A DNA stretch of 64,000 nucleotides from CAG-390 sp045546615 (lineage in GTDB: Bacteria > Bacillota > Clostridia > Oscillospirales > CAG-272): NCBI GenBank assembly GCA_045546615.1, contig JAZQDD010000023.1:62001-126000 (forward strand). The letters run 5' to 3'. The notes beneath the pieces are model-generated. The model had not been told where the DNA came from, made no database searches, and saw only the letters and a program-made list of their open reading frames with translations. This document shows, in pieces, positions 8,093-14,805 of this stretch. A program made the position numbers and the translations under genes. Numbering within the stretch: the first letter of the stretch is position 1; every line of letters begins with the position of its first letter.

Positions 8093-8130
8093 AAAATAAC
8101 GGATAGCCATTCGGCTATCCGTTATTTTTC
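8093..8130 (+). terminator. tRNA-Trp terminator
   Basis: AAAAATAACGGATAGCC / GGCTATCCGTTATTTTT stem-loop starting immediately after CCA. Confidence 0.92.
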
Positions 8131-8153
8131 GTAGTGAGCCAAAAGCGAAAAAC

Positions 8154-8239
8154 CCCTCCAAATTGCTTGCAATTTGGACATAGTTCGCGCTACCGCTCGT
8201 TTTGGCACACCGCCGCATTATGCGCGAACTGCGGGTTCT
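8154..8239 (+). repeat. 86-bp direct repeat, copy 1
   Basis: By eye identical to 10393-10478. It contains two nested palindromes: CCAAATTGCTTGCAATTTGG, and AGTTCGCGC...GCGCGAACT enclosing a 34-nt loop. It ends in GCGGGTTCT, which runs straight into a copy of the tRNA-Trp 3' end. It has no coding potential. Confidence 0.85.
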
Positions 8240-8259
8240 GAGTCCTTCTGCCCCTGCCA
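8233..8259 (+). other. Duplicated tRNA-Trp 3' end (T-loop to CCA)
   Basis: GGGTTC-T-GAGTCCTTCTGCCCCTGCCA repeats the last 26 nt of the tRNA gene (8067-8092) with one inserted T. A 3' tRNA fragment behind an intact tRNA is the usual scar of integration or excision at a tRNA attachment site. No integrase gene is in the window. Confidence 0.75.
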
Positions 8260-8261
8260 AG

Positions 8262-8295
8262 AAAAAAGCCATTCGCGTAAGCGGATGGCTTTTTT
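8262..8295 (+). terminator. Terminator hairpin after the tRNA fragment
   Basis: AAAAAAGCCATTCGC / GCGGATGGCTTTTTT with a GTAA loop and one mismatch. Like the intact tRNA, the fragment is followed at once by a terminator. Confidence 0.8.
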
Positions 8296-8297
8296 CA

Positions 8298-8552
8298 GTG
8301 AAATTCGCCTGCGGCGAGTGAAATACTCCTTCGGAGCGTGAAATATGCTTCGCATGTGAAATGCGCTTCGCGCGTGAGGAGGCGAATTTTATTTCACATT
8401 GCGACGAAGGAGCAATATTTCACAATTTCCGCCAGGAAATTATTTCACATTTTGCCGTGAGGCAAAATATTTCACTAAAGATCAAAAATTCAGAGTATCA
8501 CTTCAAATACGCAAAAAACTATTTCACATTCGGCGCACGCCGAATATTTCAC
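8298..8552. repeat. Hairpin array punctuated by GTGAAAT / ATTTCAC
   Basis: The left half has GTGAAAT at 8298, 8318, 8338 and 8356 (degenerate copy at 8374), separated by 11-13-nt hairpins with TTCG-like loops. The right half has the reverse complement ATTTCAC at 8391, 8417, 8442, 8469, 8521 and 8546, separated by hairpins of about 18 nt. The last word ends exactly where the -35 box of the next gene begins. It is non-coding. Spacer lengths of 11-20 nt and self-complementary spacers rule out CRISPR. Confidence 0.85.
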
Positions 8553-8581
8553 TTGAAAAAATATCGGATTTATGATATAAT
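8553..8581 (+). promoter_or_regulatory. Promoter of the four-helix-bundle gene
   Basis: TTGAAA (8553-8558), 17-bp spacer, TATAAT (8576-8581). Confidence 0.8.
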
Positions 8582-8604
8582 AACGGCGAAAAGGCGGTGC
8601 ATAT

Positions 8605-8952
8605 ATGGCAGAATCAAAACTTCGGGAACTATCAACAGACTTTGCTGTTAAGGTAATTAAGCTGTGCGACAATGTAAAAGGTCACTATTCCCTCGTAAAT
8701 CAGTTGGAGCGTTCATCTACCTCTATTGGCGCAAACATTCATGAAGCAAATTATGCTCATAGCAAAGCTGACTTTGTTGCCAAATTTCAGATTGCCCTGA
8801 AAGAGTGCTACGAAACGGAATATTGGATCGAAATTGCGCAAAAAGCTAATATCATTTCAGAAGAAATCGCCAAAAGCGTTTTGCACGATTGCGGTTCTAT
8901 ACGCAGGATGTTAATCGCCTCGATCAACACGGCGAAAGGAGATAAGCAATGA
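8605..8952 (+). CDS. Four-helix-bundle protein (23S rRNA intervening-sequence / bAvd-like family)
   Basis: A 115-residue all-helical protein of the family found in rRNA intervening sequences and, as bAvd, next to diversity-generating retroelements. Typical motifs are LSTDFAVKVIKLCDNVKGHYSLVNQLERSSTSIGANIHEA (about 9-48), an ANYAHSKADFVAKFQIALKE segment and an ETEYWIEIA segment. No reverse transcriptase or template repeat is visible, so a retroelement role is not supported. The gene overlaps the next one by 4 nt (ATGA), giving a two-gene operon directly behind a hairpin array. Molecular function is unknown; nucleic acid binding is likely for the family. Confidence 0.85.
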   Translation: MAESKLRELSTDFAVKVIKLCDNVKGHYSLVNQLERSSTSIGANIHEANYAHSKADFVAKFQIALKECYETEYWIEIAQKANIISEEIAKSVLHDCGSIRRMLIASINTAKGDKQ

Positions 8953-9329
8953 AACTTCCCAAATATGTAAGAATACAAGGGCGCGAAATCGCGTGGAAAA
9001 CAAAAAAGCCCGTGGGAATATTTATTTTGAATTGGCGTAGAATACGTGACAATATTTATAGTTCCGAAGATGTTAAGCTTTATGATGAAACACATCAATG
9101 GTTTCTTGATAATTTACCGCAACCACCATTTTATGGTGACAACAATGATAATCCACAAGGAGCTATTACATATTTCAAAACCGAAAATTCAGATGTGATG
9201 TTGGAAAAAATACAACCCTTGATAGATTTACTTGATAAATATGATATCCCTTACGATATCGTTTACACGAATTATGTTGGTAAAATTATTTATGAAGATG
9301 ATTATCAAGTCGGTGTTATTGATACATAA
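8949..9329 (+). CDS. Uncharacterised protein coupled to the four-helix-bundle gene
   Basis: I do not recognise this 126-residue protein. It is soluble and acidic, with no signal peptide or membrane segment. The N-terminal half is rich in basic and aromatic residues (KYVRIQGREIAWKTKKPVGIFILNWRRIRDN) and the C-terminal half holds a helix plus strands (LIDLLDKYDIPYDIVYTNYVGKIIYEDDYQVG). The start overlaps the stop of the upstream gene (ATGA), so the two are translationally coupled and probably act together. The 9330-9483 stretch downstream shows no convincing gene. Confidence 0.7.
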   Translation: MKLPKYVRIQGREIAWKTKKPVGIFILNWRRIRDNIYSSEDVKLYDETHQWFLDNLPQPPFYGDNNDNPQGAITYFKTENSDVMLEKIQPLIDLLDKYDIPYDIVYTNYVGKIIYEDDYQVGVIDT

Positions 9330-9483
9330 GATTCGTTACAAGCATGGCACGAAAGCCCGACAGACCTCGGACAACTTTTTGCTCCCCTCATCGCCAAGGG
9401 ATAAGTCTATCCGCTGACCTTGAAACACGGATCGATTTCGAAAAAACTTGCGGTATGGATTGATTTTGAAAGGGTATCACAGC

Positions 9484-9524
9484 AAAAAACGCACTTTTGT
9501 CTACCGACAAAGGTGCGTTTTTTG
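9484..9524 (+). terminator. Terminator hairpin
   Basis: AAAAAACGCAC(C/T)TTTGTC / GACAAAGGTGCGTTTTTT pairing around CTACC, with a T-run. It ends the four-helix-bundle operon or an eroded gene upstream. Confidence 0.85.
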
Positions 9525-9679
9525 AATGATGTTTGCCTTCGGCAAATGATGTTGGCTTGCGCCAATGATGACGGCTTCGCCACATTTTGGGGCAAACATC
9601 GCATCATTGCGAGTGAAACGAGCAACATCATTTTGAGCGAAGCGAAAAACATCATATCGCCGCAAGGCGATGCATCATT
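9525..9679. repeat. Hairpin array punctuated by AATGATG / CATCATT
   Basis: It has the same plan as the array at 8298-8552 but a different word. The left half has AATGATG at 9525, 9545 and 9564 with hairpins such as TTTGCCTTCGGCAA and TTGGCTTGCGCCAA. The right half has CATCATT at 9602, 9626 and 9673 and CATCATA at 9650, with hairpins such as ATCGCCGCAAGGCGAT. The last word overlaps the first base of the downstream -35 box. Confidence 0.83.
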
Positions 9680-9707
9680 TGACATACAAGCGAATTTATG
9701 CTATAAT
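9679..9707 (+). promoter_or_regulatory. Promoter of the 175-residue membrane protein gene
   Basis: Perfect TTGACA (9679-9684), 17-bp spacer, TATAAT (9702-9707). Confidence 0.9.
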
Positions 9708-9731
9708 AAGACAAAGAAAGGCGGTGGAAAA

Positions 9732-10259
9732 ATGAAAACAGAGTCAAAAAACATATTAACGCGAGAAAACTGTAAAGCAGAGCTTAAGCGGTTATCCAAA
9801 TCAAGGCTAATGCAAGATTCGGTTGTGTTGGCAGTATTACTGTTGATATTTGTTCCACTTTTTCTTTTATCGATGTATTTAGCCAAATATATTTTAATTT
9901 TGGGAATTGGTTTTGCTTTGATATGTGCTATTTTCCCTGCTATGTTTGTTTATAGAATTATACGAGATGTGACGTTCTCAAAAATGATCGAGCAAAATGG
10001 CTTTTCAATTGTGAAGGATACTGTTTCTCGCATATCTCTCGATGAAATTCCCAAAAGTTATGCCGAAGGTCGTCGTACAGTGAACGTGATTTATTTTGCA
10101 AAGCACGGAAGATGCGTTGCGCCAAAAGTAAGAACTCCATTTGACTTTTCTGCCCCTGGCGATGAATTTTATCTTGTTGTCCTGCATAAAAAAGAGGAAA
10201 TTGTCTTTGCCTATAATTCCACAATGTACAACTGTAACGAATTAGATGTAACCAAATGA
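9732..10259 (+). CDS. Uncharacterised membrane protein with two N-terminal membrane segments
   Basis: I do not recognise this 175-residue protein. An N-terminal Lys/Arg-rich cytoplasmic segment (1-30) is followed by two adjacent membrane helices (about 31-50 and 54-75) and a soluble C-terminal domain of about 95 residues with strand-rich character (TVNVIYFAKHGRCVAPKVRTPFDFSAPGDEFYLVVL). The start is the ATG at 9732-9734, placed after a perfect promoter and a GGCGGTGG stretch; the reading frame open further upstream runs through the hairpin array and is not coding. It is the sole gene of its unit within the islet bounded by the 86-bp repeats. Confidence 0.75.
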   Translation: MKTESKNILTRENCKAELKRLSKSRLMQDSVVLAVLLLIFVPLFLLSMYLAKYILILGIGFALICAIFPAMFVYRIIRDVTFSKMIEQNGFSIVKDTVSRISLDEIPKSYAEGRRTVNVIYFAKHGRCVAPKVRTPFDFSAPGDEFYLVVLHKKEEIVFAYNSTMYNCNELDVTK

Positions 10260-10337
10260 ATAATCTTACGGGGCTTCAGACACCTTTTGTTCGTTTTTAC
10301 CCTTGTTTAGACACCTTTTATCACGTTTAAAGCAAGA

Positions 10338-10369
10338 AGAAAAGAAGTCGGTGGCTTCTTTTCTTTTTA
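10338..10369. terminator. Bidirectional terminator hairpin
   Basis: AGAAAAGAAG / CTTCTTTTCT stem (10338-10347, 10355-10364) followed by TTTTT. Confidence 0.75.
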
Positions 10370-10392
10370 TCAGCGGATAGTAAAACGAAGAA

Positions 10393-10478
10393 CCCTCCAA
10401 ATTGCTTGCAATTTGGACATAGTTCGCGCTACCGCTCGTTTTGGCACACCGCCGCATTATGCGCGAACTGCGGGTTCT
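10393..10478 (+). repeat. 86-bp direct repeat, copy 2
   Basis: Same sequence and orientation as 8154-8239. It continues into TTCTGCCA, which resembles a shortened version of the tRNA 3' end that follows copy 1. The two copies bracket the 2.2-kb islet. Confidence 0.85.
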
Positions 10479-10526
10479 TTCTGCCAAAATCTTATACAAA
10501 AGTACGAAATTTGTTTTTTATTTTAC

Positions 10527-11048
10527 TTATTTTTCTAAATCTTCAGGCTCGCCGAAAATATGTTTTTCCACGTATGCCATCATTCTGTTATTCAAAATAA
10601 TATAATAAAATGCTAAAACCATGCCCGCGGTTCCCGATATAACTATCATATCAACATCCAAAAACTTCATAGATAAAATCAAGCTCAACCACATAACACC
10701 GCAAAGAATAAATGTAAAAATATTTTTCCGACACCATCTTTTCTTCCAAAAGTCCTGTTTATCCTTTAACGTAAAAGCGCTTGCCTCCAGAGTTTCCTTA
10801 ATGTTTGATTCCGCCATTTTCTTATATTCCGCGGCGTTTAATCTTCTGCCGCTTATAAGCTCGTTTATCGTCAGTCCGTAAATGTCACTAAGCTCTGATA
10901 GCATTTCCACGGGGGGCATATATGTTCCCGTTTCCCATCTTGAAATAGTTTTATTGGACACACCAAGTCTTTCTCCAAGCTCGGCTTGCGTAAGACCATG
11001 TTCTTTACGAAGCTCCGCAAGAAAGCTTCCCATTTTTACCATATCCAT
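10527..11048 (-). CDS. XRE-family regulator with C-terminal membrane segments
   Basis: A 173-residue protein with an N-terminal Cro/CI helix-turn-helix (about 5-65; LTQAELGERLGVSNKTISRWETG). A linker leads to a C-terminal pair of membrane helices (about 111-130 and 135-152) and a short charged tail. Membrane-anchored XRE proteins of this layout are common in Clostridia and may sense envelope state; that role is inference. The ATG has an AAGGAGG site 7 nt upstream. It is divergently arranged with the glycerophosphodiesterase gene. Confidence 0.85.
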   Translation of the reverse strand: MDMVKMGSFLAELRKEHGLTQAELGERLGVSNKTISRWETGTYMPPVEMLSELSDIYGLTINELISGRRLNAAEYKKMAESNIKETLEASAFTLKDKQDFWKKRWCRKNIFTFILCGVMWLSLILSMKFLDVDMIVISGTAGMVLAFYYIILNNRMMAYVEKHIFGEPEDLEK

Positions 11049-11082
11049 TGTTTTCCCTCCTTATGATGATCAATACAACGTA

Positions 11083-11111
11083 ATTGTATCACAAAATCTT
11101 TTATTTGTCTT
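11083..11111 (-). promoter_or_regulatory. Promoter of the membrane XRE regulator with inverted repeat
   Basis: On the minus strand there is AAGACA (11106-11111), a 17-bp spacer and TACAAT (11083-11088). The -10 is part of an inverted repeat TACAA-N5-TTGTA (11074-11088), a possible autoregulatory site. Confidence 0.55.
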
Positions 11112-11214
11112 TACCATAAACAGAGAATTCACATATAAATCTCAAAATCATAAGTTTTTATCAATTTTCTTTTCCCATAGAAAAACAAGGACTGTTTTTA
11201 TGGACGCGAAACGG

Positions 11215-11243
11215 TTGAATTTTCCGATTTTTTGTGATACAAT
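11215..11243 (+). promoter_or_regulatory. Glycerophosphodiesterase promoter
   Basis: TTGAAT (11215-11220), 17-bp spacer, TACAAT (11238-11243). The bases before the -10 (TTGTGATACAAT) match those of the divergent XRE promoter. Confidence 0.65.
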
Positions 11244-11339
11244 AGTCGAAAGACGCAGGATATCTTAATAATAAATACTGCGAAAAACGTTCACGCTAAA
11301 TAATACACATTTCATTTATAACAAAAAAGGAGAATTCCT

Positions 11340-12113
11340 ATGACAAAATTACAAGCACACAGAGGTGTAAGCTCCGACTATCCCGAAAACACGCTGATAG
11401 CCTTTCGCGCGGCGGTGAATGAGGGATACGCCATCATCGAGCTTGACCCCAAATACACCGCGGACGGCGAGTTCGTGATGCTACACGACCATTCCTTAAA
11501 GCGCACAGCAAGAGATAAGAACGGCAACGCGCCCGACGCATTGATACGCGACCTTACCTTGGCGCAGGCAAGAGAGTACGAATACGGCTCGTGGATGAAC
11601 GAGTCCTTCCGCGGCGAGACAATACCTACGCTGTCAGACGTGTTGGACTTTTCAGAGAAAAATCCCGCCGTTCCGCTGAAATTTGATAACGTTTGGACTA
11701 CGTTCCCCGAGGAGCTTCGCGCGACATTTCTTGGGAAAATAGCGGAGCGAGGCGAACGCGTAAGCGTAGGTCTTACCTGCGGCACGCTTGAGTCACTAAA
11801 GCAAGCCGCCGCCCTTCCCCGCGCCGCGCTCCACTACGACGGCGGTGATCTTAGCGAGGACACGCTGAACGCTGTATCGCGTATTGCCGAGGGGCATGAG
11901 CTTATTATCTGGATCTGCCACGACAACCCGCGAACCTCTTGGTTCAAAGGCGAAAAAGCCACTCCGGAGCTTTGCGACAGAGTGCGCAAATATGCGAAGA
12001 TCGGAATTTGGCTTATCAACAAGCCCGACGAGCTTGATGAAGCTATACGCGTGCTTCGGGCAGATTATGTCGAAACCAACGGCTGGATCAAGCCCTGCCA
12101 GATCAAGGGCTGA
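11340..12113 (+). CDS. Glycerophosphodiester phosphodiesterase
   Basis: Hydrolyses glycerophosphodiesters to sn-glycerol-3-phosphate and an alcohol. The 257-residue TIM barrel begins with the catalytic AHRGVSSDYPENT (residues 6-18, His7/Arg8 and Glu16), has the second metal-binding group ELDPKYTADGEFVMLHDHSLKRT split over strands 2-3 (His50, His52 region), and ends with a typical VETNGW. There is no signal peptide, so it acts in the cytoplasm. It lacks the usual ELDV motif, having ELDP. An AAGGAG ribosome binding site precedes the ATG. Confidence 0.9.
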   Translation: MTKLQAHRGVSSDYPENTLIAFRAAVNEGYAIIELDPKYTADGEFVMLHDHSLKRTARDKNGNAPDALIRDLTLAQAREYEYGSWMNESFRGETIPTLSDVLDFSEKNPAVPLKFDNVWTTFPEELRATFLGKIAERGERVSVGLTCGTLESLKQAAALPRAALHYDGGDLSEDTLNAVSRIAEGHELIIWICHDNPRTSWFKGEKATPELCDRVRKYAKIGIWLINKPDELDEAIRVLRADYVETNGWIKPCQIKG

Positions 12114-12127
12114 CCTTTGATCTGGCA
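12096..12127 (+). terminator. Hairpin at the 3' end of the glycerophosphodiesterase gene
   Basis: TGCCAGATCAA / TTGATCTGGCA (12096-12106, 12117-12127) spans the stop codon. The following T-run is poor, so termination may be partial. A second inverted repeat, CGGGTAG...CTACCCG, lies at 12152-12194. Confidence 0.5.
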
Positions 12128-12242
12128 TTGATTTATAGCTAAAAAGCACCTCGGGTAGTTTATCCTGCAACACACATTGAAAAGAGGCTACCCGTCTCCC
12201 GTCTCAACAAATTCTAAAATCCCAAAGTTAATGAGAGAGCAA

Positions 12243-12632
12243 ATGAAAAAGAAATTATATTATGCAATGCCCTTTATAGCAGTTCCCGCATTGATGCTGC
12301 TATGTGAGCTGTTTGATACTTTGGGGCTGATTCAAATGTCGCCCTACATAATAGCAGTATGCTTACTGCTCGTGTCTGCCGCTTTCGGCTTTTTTTCCTC
12401 ATCAGAGAATGTTTTTGATTATGTGATGACGGTTATCATGCCATTATCCATGTTTTGCTTTATGTTCATTATAGGATTTTTAAGCAAAAGCGATATGGAA
12501 ACTCGTTTTCACCTATATAAAGCCGTAGATGCGTCCTTTCAACCCTTTACTTTGTTGTTGTGTCTTTCTATGGCGATCGTTACCCTGCTGACCTCGCTTA
12601 AACGCTTTAGAAACCTCAAAAAACGCATCTAA
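12243..12632 (+). CDS. Small four-helix membrane protein of unknown function
   Basis: I do not recognise a family. The 129 residues hold four predicted membrane segments (about 6-24, 33-52, 60-82 and 100-120) with short loops and a basic C-terminus (RFRNLKKRI). The ATG at 12243 has a weak GAGAGA site upstream; an ATG 12 nt earlier is also in frame but has none. No clear promoter is visible in the gap after the glycerophosphodiesterase gene, so the two may be co-transcribed. Confidence 0.65.
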   Translation: MKKKLYYAMPFIAVPALMLLCELFDTLGLIQMSPYIIAVCLLLVSAAFGFFSSSENVFDYVMTVIMPLSMFCFMFIIGFLSKSDMETRFHLYKAVDASFQPFTLLLCLSMAIVTLLTSLKRFRNLKKRI

Positions 12633-12645
12633 ACCGATAAATATA

Positions 12646-12675
12646 AAAACCCCGACATCCGCTGTCGGGGTTTTA
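12646..12675. terminator. Bidirectional terminator
   Basis: AAAACCCCGAC / GTCGGGGTTTT hairpin (12646-12675) between two convergent genes. Confidence 0.9.
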
Positions 12676-12703
12676 TAATGCTTATGAGAGATGCAAAAAG
12701 CAT

Positions 12704-13162
12704 TCACGCTCCGAGGTACTCAAGCACCTCGGTGGGGTTCGTGTCGGGTTTTACCTTCGGCATTACCACCTCGACAATGCCGTTTTCGTCAATCACAAAG
12801 GTCGTGCGCACTACGCCCATGCTGACCTTGCCGCACATCTTCTTTTCCTGCCATACGCCGTACGCCTCGATAGCGGAAAGCTCGGGGTCGGAAAGAAGCA
12901 CGAAAGGAAGCTCGTACTTTGCGGCAAATTTTGCGTGCGAGGCAACGCTGTCGCGGCTGATGCCGATAACAACGGCATTCACCGTGCGAAAGCCCTCATA
13001 CGCCGCCGCAAAGGCACACGCCTGACGGGTACAGCCGGGAGTATTATCCTTTGGATAAAAGTAAAGCACTACCTTCTTACCGCGAAAATCAGACAGCGAC
13101 ACCTCATTTCCATCCTTGTCAAGCAGGGTGAAATCGGGTGCTTTTTCTCCGATGCCTATCAT
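12704..13162 (-). CDS. bcp: Thioredoxin-dependent peroxiredoxin (BCP type)
   Basis: Reduces hydroperoxides. The 152 residues carry the peroxiredoxin signature PKDNTPGCTRQACAF, with peroxidatic Cys44 and a resolving-type Cys49 placed as in one-helix BCP enzymes, plus the downstream Arg of VVRTTFVID. The ATG at 13160-13162 is separated by one base from the stop of the desulfoferrodoxin gene, so the two are coupled. Together with fprA and dfx this forms an oxygen- and peroxide-defence operon. Confidence 0.92.
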   Translation of the reverse strand: MIGIGEKAPDFTLLDKDGNEVSLSDFRGKKVVLYFYPKDNTPGCTRQACAFAAAYEGFRTVNAVVIGISRDSVASHAKFAAKYELPFVLLSDPELSAIEAYGVWQEKKMCGKVSMGVVRTTFVIDENGIVEVVMPKVKPDTNPTEVLEYLGA

Positions 13163-13163
13163 T

Positions 13164-13538
13164 TTACGCTTTCCAAAGGCTGTGGAGGTTGCAGTATGCG
13201 TAAACTGCCTCAACCTCGTCGCCATCGCAAACCGAGAAGCAAACAACAGGCTTTTCGCCGGGTGCAAGGGGCTTTCTCTGGTTGCCGTACTTGGTCTGCA
13301 ACGATACCCACTCGATATAATGCTCCTCTGTCATGGGATGCTCTACCGCACCAACGGTAACGATTACCTTGTTGCCCTCTACCTTGTATACGGGAACGTG
13401 CTTTTCAACCGACGCGTCGGTAGTGCCGGGGATGATCTCCTTCATTTTCTGACCGCAGCACATCATGGGGACACCCTTGTCCTTTACCATTGCTACGATA
13501 TTTCCGCAATGCTCACATCTTAAAAATCTCTGTTCCAT
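13164..13538 (-). CDS. dfx: Desulfoferrodoxin (2Fe superoxide reductase)
   Basis: Reduces superoxide to hydrogen peroxide without making oxygen, in the cytoplasm of anaerobes. The N-terminal rubredoxin-like centre I is complete (Cys8, Cys11, Cys27, Cys28). Centre II ligands are in place (His47, His67, His73, Cys116, His119; EHPMTEEHYIEW and CNLHSLWKA). The length of 124 residues is standard. The H2O2 product would be removed by the coupled Bcp and by the flavodiiron protein encoded just upstream. Confidence 0.95.
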   Translation of the reverse strand: MEQRFLRCEHCGNIVAMVKDKGVPMMCCGQKMKEIIPGTTDASVEKHVPVYKVEGNKVIVTVGAVEHPMTEEHYIEWVSLQTKYGNQRKPLAPGEKPVVCFSVCDGDEVEAVYAYCNLHSLWKA

Positions 13539-13565
13539 TTTTTTATCTCCTTTAAAATATTTATT

Positions 13566-14717
13566 TTATTTGCAAAGCTCTTGTGCAAGAGCGTCAAGCC
13601 GTGCCGTGCTTTCCTCGTTCAACGCCGAGGTTATCTTTACGCTGTTTTCAGCGTATGTAATATTTTTACTCTTTTCAAGCATACCCCTCATCACCTTGGC
13701 GGCAGTGGGTGCCCAGCTACCGTTTTCAATAAGAGCTACCGTGCGGTTAGCAAATCCGCGCTCGGTGAGGTGATCGATAAACTGACGCATAAAGGGGAAA
13801 ATGTCCGTATTGTAGGTCGTTGTGGCAAGAACAAGTCTGTCATATCTGAACGCATCGGCAACTGCGAGCGCCATATCGCTTCTGGCAAGGTCATAGACCT
13901 TAACGGTCTCGCCGCGCGCCGTCAGAGCGTCCGCCAGATGAAGCACCGCCTTTTTCGTGTTTCCGTAAACAGAGGTGTAGGCGATAACGATTCCCTCCTC
14001 CTCTGCCTTGTAGCTCGACCAAGTATTGTAAAGGTCAATGTAGTAACCGAGATCTTCCGAAAGCACGGGGCCGTGCAGGGGGCAAATAATGGCTATATCA
14101 AGAGCCGCCGCCTTTTTTAGCAAAGTCTGAACAGGCGCGCCGTACTTGCCGACGATGCCTATATAGTAGCGTCTCGCCTCGTCTGCCCACGGCTCGTCAG
14201 TATCGGGCGTGCCGAATTTGCCAAAGCCGTCAGCCGAGAACAGCACCTTATCCGCGCTGTCATAGGTAACGATGACCTCGGGCCAATGCACCATGGGGGC
14301 AGTAACAAAGGTAAGAGTATGGTTGCCGAGAGAAAGCGTTGAGCCTTCACCGACTACTATCTGTCTGTCGGGAAAATCTGTGCCGTAAAAATTCTTCATC
14401 ATTGCGAATGCCTTGGCAGACGAAACGATGGCGGCATCGGGAAATTCCGCCGCAAAGCGGGCAATACTTGAGGAGTGATCGGGCTCCATGTGCTGTACCA
14501 CGAGGTAATCGGGACATCTGCCGTCCGTTGCCTTGCGGATATTGGCAAACCACTCGTCGGCAAAATTCGCCTCCACACTGTCCATGACAGCTATTTTTTC
14601 ATCAATTATGACGTAAGAATTATATGAGATACCGTTGGGAATAACATACTGTCCCTCGAAAAGGTCGGTAGTTCGGTCATTAACGCCGACATATTTAATG
14701 TCATTTGTAATTTTCAT
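13566..14717 (-). CDS. fprA: Flavodiiron protein (O2 or NO reductase)
   Basis: Reduces O2 to water, or NO to N2O, in anaerobes. The 383 residues comprise a metallo-beta-lactamase-like diiron domain with HMEPDH (76-81), MVHWPEV and PLHGPV ligands, and a C-terminal flavodoxin domain with the FMN loop TSVYGNTKK (about 250). No rubredoxin domain is fused. It heads the fprA-dfx-bcp operon. The promoter region carries two inverted repeats (14740-14784). The family cannot be divided into O2- or NO-preferring types from sequence alone. Confidence 0.95.
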   Translation of the reverse strand: MKITNDIKYVGVNDRTTDLFEGQYVIPNGISYNSYVIIDEKIAVMDSVEANFADEWFANIRKATDGRCPDYLVVQHMEPDHSSSIARFAAEFPDAAIVSSAKAFAMMKNFYGTDFPDRQIVVGEGSTLSLGNHTLTFVTAPMVHWPEVIVTYDSADKVLFSADGFGKFGTPDTDEPWADEARRYYIGIVGKYGAPVQTLLKKAAALDIAIICPLHGPVLSEDLGYYIDLYNTWSSYKAEEEGIVIAYTSVYGNTKKAVLHLADALTARGETVKVYDLARSDMALAVADAFRYDRLVLATTTYNTDIFPFMRQFIDHLTERGFANRTVALIENGSWAPTAAKVMRGMLEKSKNITYAENSVKITSALNEESTARLDALAQELCK

Positions 14718-14739
14718 TATTTACAGCTCTCCTTGAAGT

Positions 14740-14784
14740 TTATAACCTATTATAACATAAAATTCGTCCCAAATTGCGAATTTT
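14740..14784 (-). promoter_or_regulatory. fprA promoter region with two inverted repeats
   Basis: On the minus strand a TATAAT -10 lies at 14749-14754, inside TTATAA-N4-TTATAA (14740-14755). This resembles a PerR box but with one extra central base. Further upstream AAAATTCG-N10-CGAATTTT (14759-14784) covers the -35 region. Regulation by oxidative stress is plausible but not shown. Confidence 0.45.
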
Positions 14785-14805
14785 TTTTGAACAAATTTAA
14801 AAAAA

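Noticed and set aside
8006..8272. Open frame on the minus strand across tRNA-Trp (QKDSNPRPMVLETSTLPTELYP)
   Set aside because: This is the well-known spurious translation of the antisense of a tRNA gene, not a protein.
8605..8952. A diversity-generating retroelement based on the bAvd-like protein
   Set aside because: No reverse transcriptase and no template/variable repeat pair is present within the window.
8298..9679. The hairpin arrays as CRISPR
   Set aside because: The repeated words are only 7 bp, the spacers are short palindromes, the word orientation flips halfway, and there are no cas genes.
9420..9731. N-terminal extension of the 175-residue membrane protein through the second hairpin array
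   Set aside because: The extension encodes a translated hairpin array and lies upstream of a perfect promoter; the start at 9732 is correctly placed.
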